The position numbers and the translations under genes are program-made. Source: Bremerella cremea (GTDB taxonomy: Bacteria > Planctomycetota > Planctomycetia > Pirellulales > Pirellulaceae). From it: DNA of 64,000 bases. Under the pieces are notes generated by a model. It saw only the letters and a program-made list of their open reading frames with translations, searched no databases and was not told the origin of the DNA. Of this stretch, positions 63,669 through 64,000 are shown in pieces; the first letter of the stretch is position 1; each line of letters begins with the position of its first letter. The stretch covers positions 32,001 to 96,000 of the forward strand of contig NZ_QPEX01000003.1 in the NCBI RefSeq assembly GCF_003335505.1, given 5' to 3'.

Positions 63669-64000
63669 GACAGTTGCTTTCTTCGGTTGGACTGAGCAGA
63701 AACAGGTGAATGGGGAATAACGTAAACCAAGTCGATCATTTTAACAAAGACACACCGTAAAATCTGGCACACACCCTGATTCATGGTGAACCGTTTTTAG
63801 AGCCCGTTGTTGAAATAGGGCTCAATCTGGCCGACAGATGAACCCAGACAGACCTCGTTATCGGTCCACTCTTGCTTACTTAGTCAACGGATTTCACCGC
63901 CAAGGCCTGCTCGGCCAAGCAGCGACAACACATAACCCACGATCACAAAAAGGGTTACAGCATTACCAACATGCGCTAACCGACATTTCACAAAAACGGC
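63669..64000. other. Non-coding stretch at window end
   Basis: 332 bp upstream of aroH without a credible gene, repeat or RNA that I can see. A promoter for aroH must lie here; no clear -35/-10 was found. Confidence 0.4.

Noticed and set aside
1..64000. CRISPR arrays, tRNA/rRNA genes, insertion sequences with transposase, prophage
   Set aside because: Scanned by eye on both strands; no regular repeat-spacer pattern, no tRNA cloverleaf and no transposase or integrase frame was found. A tRNAscan or Infernal run would be decisive.

Overview
The window looks like chromosome from a Planctomycetota bacterium, most likely the Pirellulaceae (Blastopirellula/Bremerella/Rhodopirellula relatives). The signs are lineage-typical families: an ECF sigma factor next to a serine/threonine kinase, two DUF1080 secreted proteins, a giant PVC-type haem-binding protein, a TIGR03009-type secreted protein, a FloA/NfeD cluster and betaine-lipid genes. 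The placement is from gene content only. No rRNA, tRNA, CRISPR array, transposase or prophage was seen.

Layout. 1-2061: ECF sigma factor and kinase (kinase cut by the window edge). 2197-8999: a five-gene sugar cluster (two GT4-like glycosyltransferases, a HAD hydrolase, a GH13_18 phosphorylase, a GT81 glucosyl-3-phosphoglycerate synthase) that fits synthesis and turnover of glucosylglycerate/mannosylglucosylglycerate solutes; it ends at a strong terminator. 9079-14177: DUF1080 protein, then a metal block (CorA-like protein, ZIP transporter, Zn/Cd P-type ATPase with a terminator hairpin in its leader). 14276-18528: pgk, DinB-like protein, fluoride channel, a large palindromic repeat, a CrtI/PYROXD2-like oxidoreductase. 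18537-21237: CBM9/DOMON-like protein and btaB-btaA for the betaine lipid DGTS. 21493-23812: a bufferin-type RiPP operon (Tat-lipoprotein Cys-rich precursor, DUF692/MNIO enzyme, DUF2063 partner). 23974-34062: SufS-like desulfurase, divergent RNase HII-like protein, a 1027-residue beta-propeller protein, bioF, fxsA, and a soluble FlhA C-domain fused to an LSm-like domain. 34570-44653: phoH, esterase, adk, ilvE, DUF1080, voltage-sensor-like membrane protein, EVE protein, ldhA, HAD phosphatase, secreted TIGR03009 protein. 44813-49430: NfeD-NfeD-FloA membrane-domain operon. 49554-63668: dehydrogenase, response regulator, TetR-controlled RND efflux operon with a perfect 20-bp palindrome, SDR, esterase, giant cytochrome-like protein, zinc-ribbon protein, 5-formyl-THF cyclo-ligase, and aroH.

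The most interesting signals are (1) the bufferin-like RiPP operon with a predicted membrane-tethered precursor, (2) the LSm-FlhA_C fusion without a flagellar context, (3) a ~107-bp, multi-hairpin repeat present twice (26326-26433 and 36245-36351) that is not coding and may be a MITE or structured RNA, (4) a family of short intergenic hairpins sharing a CATGCTC/GAGCATG core, and (5) a possible attenuator in front of the metal-efflux ATPase. Families are named from motif recognition by eye; no database search was run.
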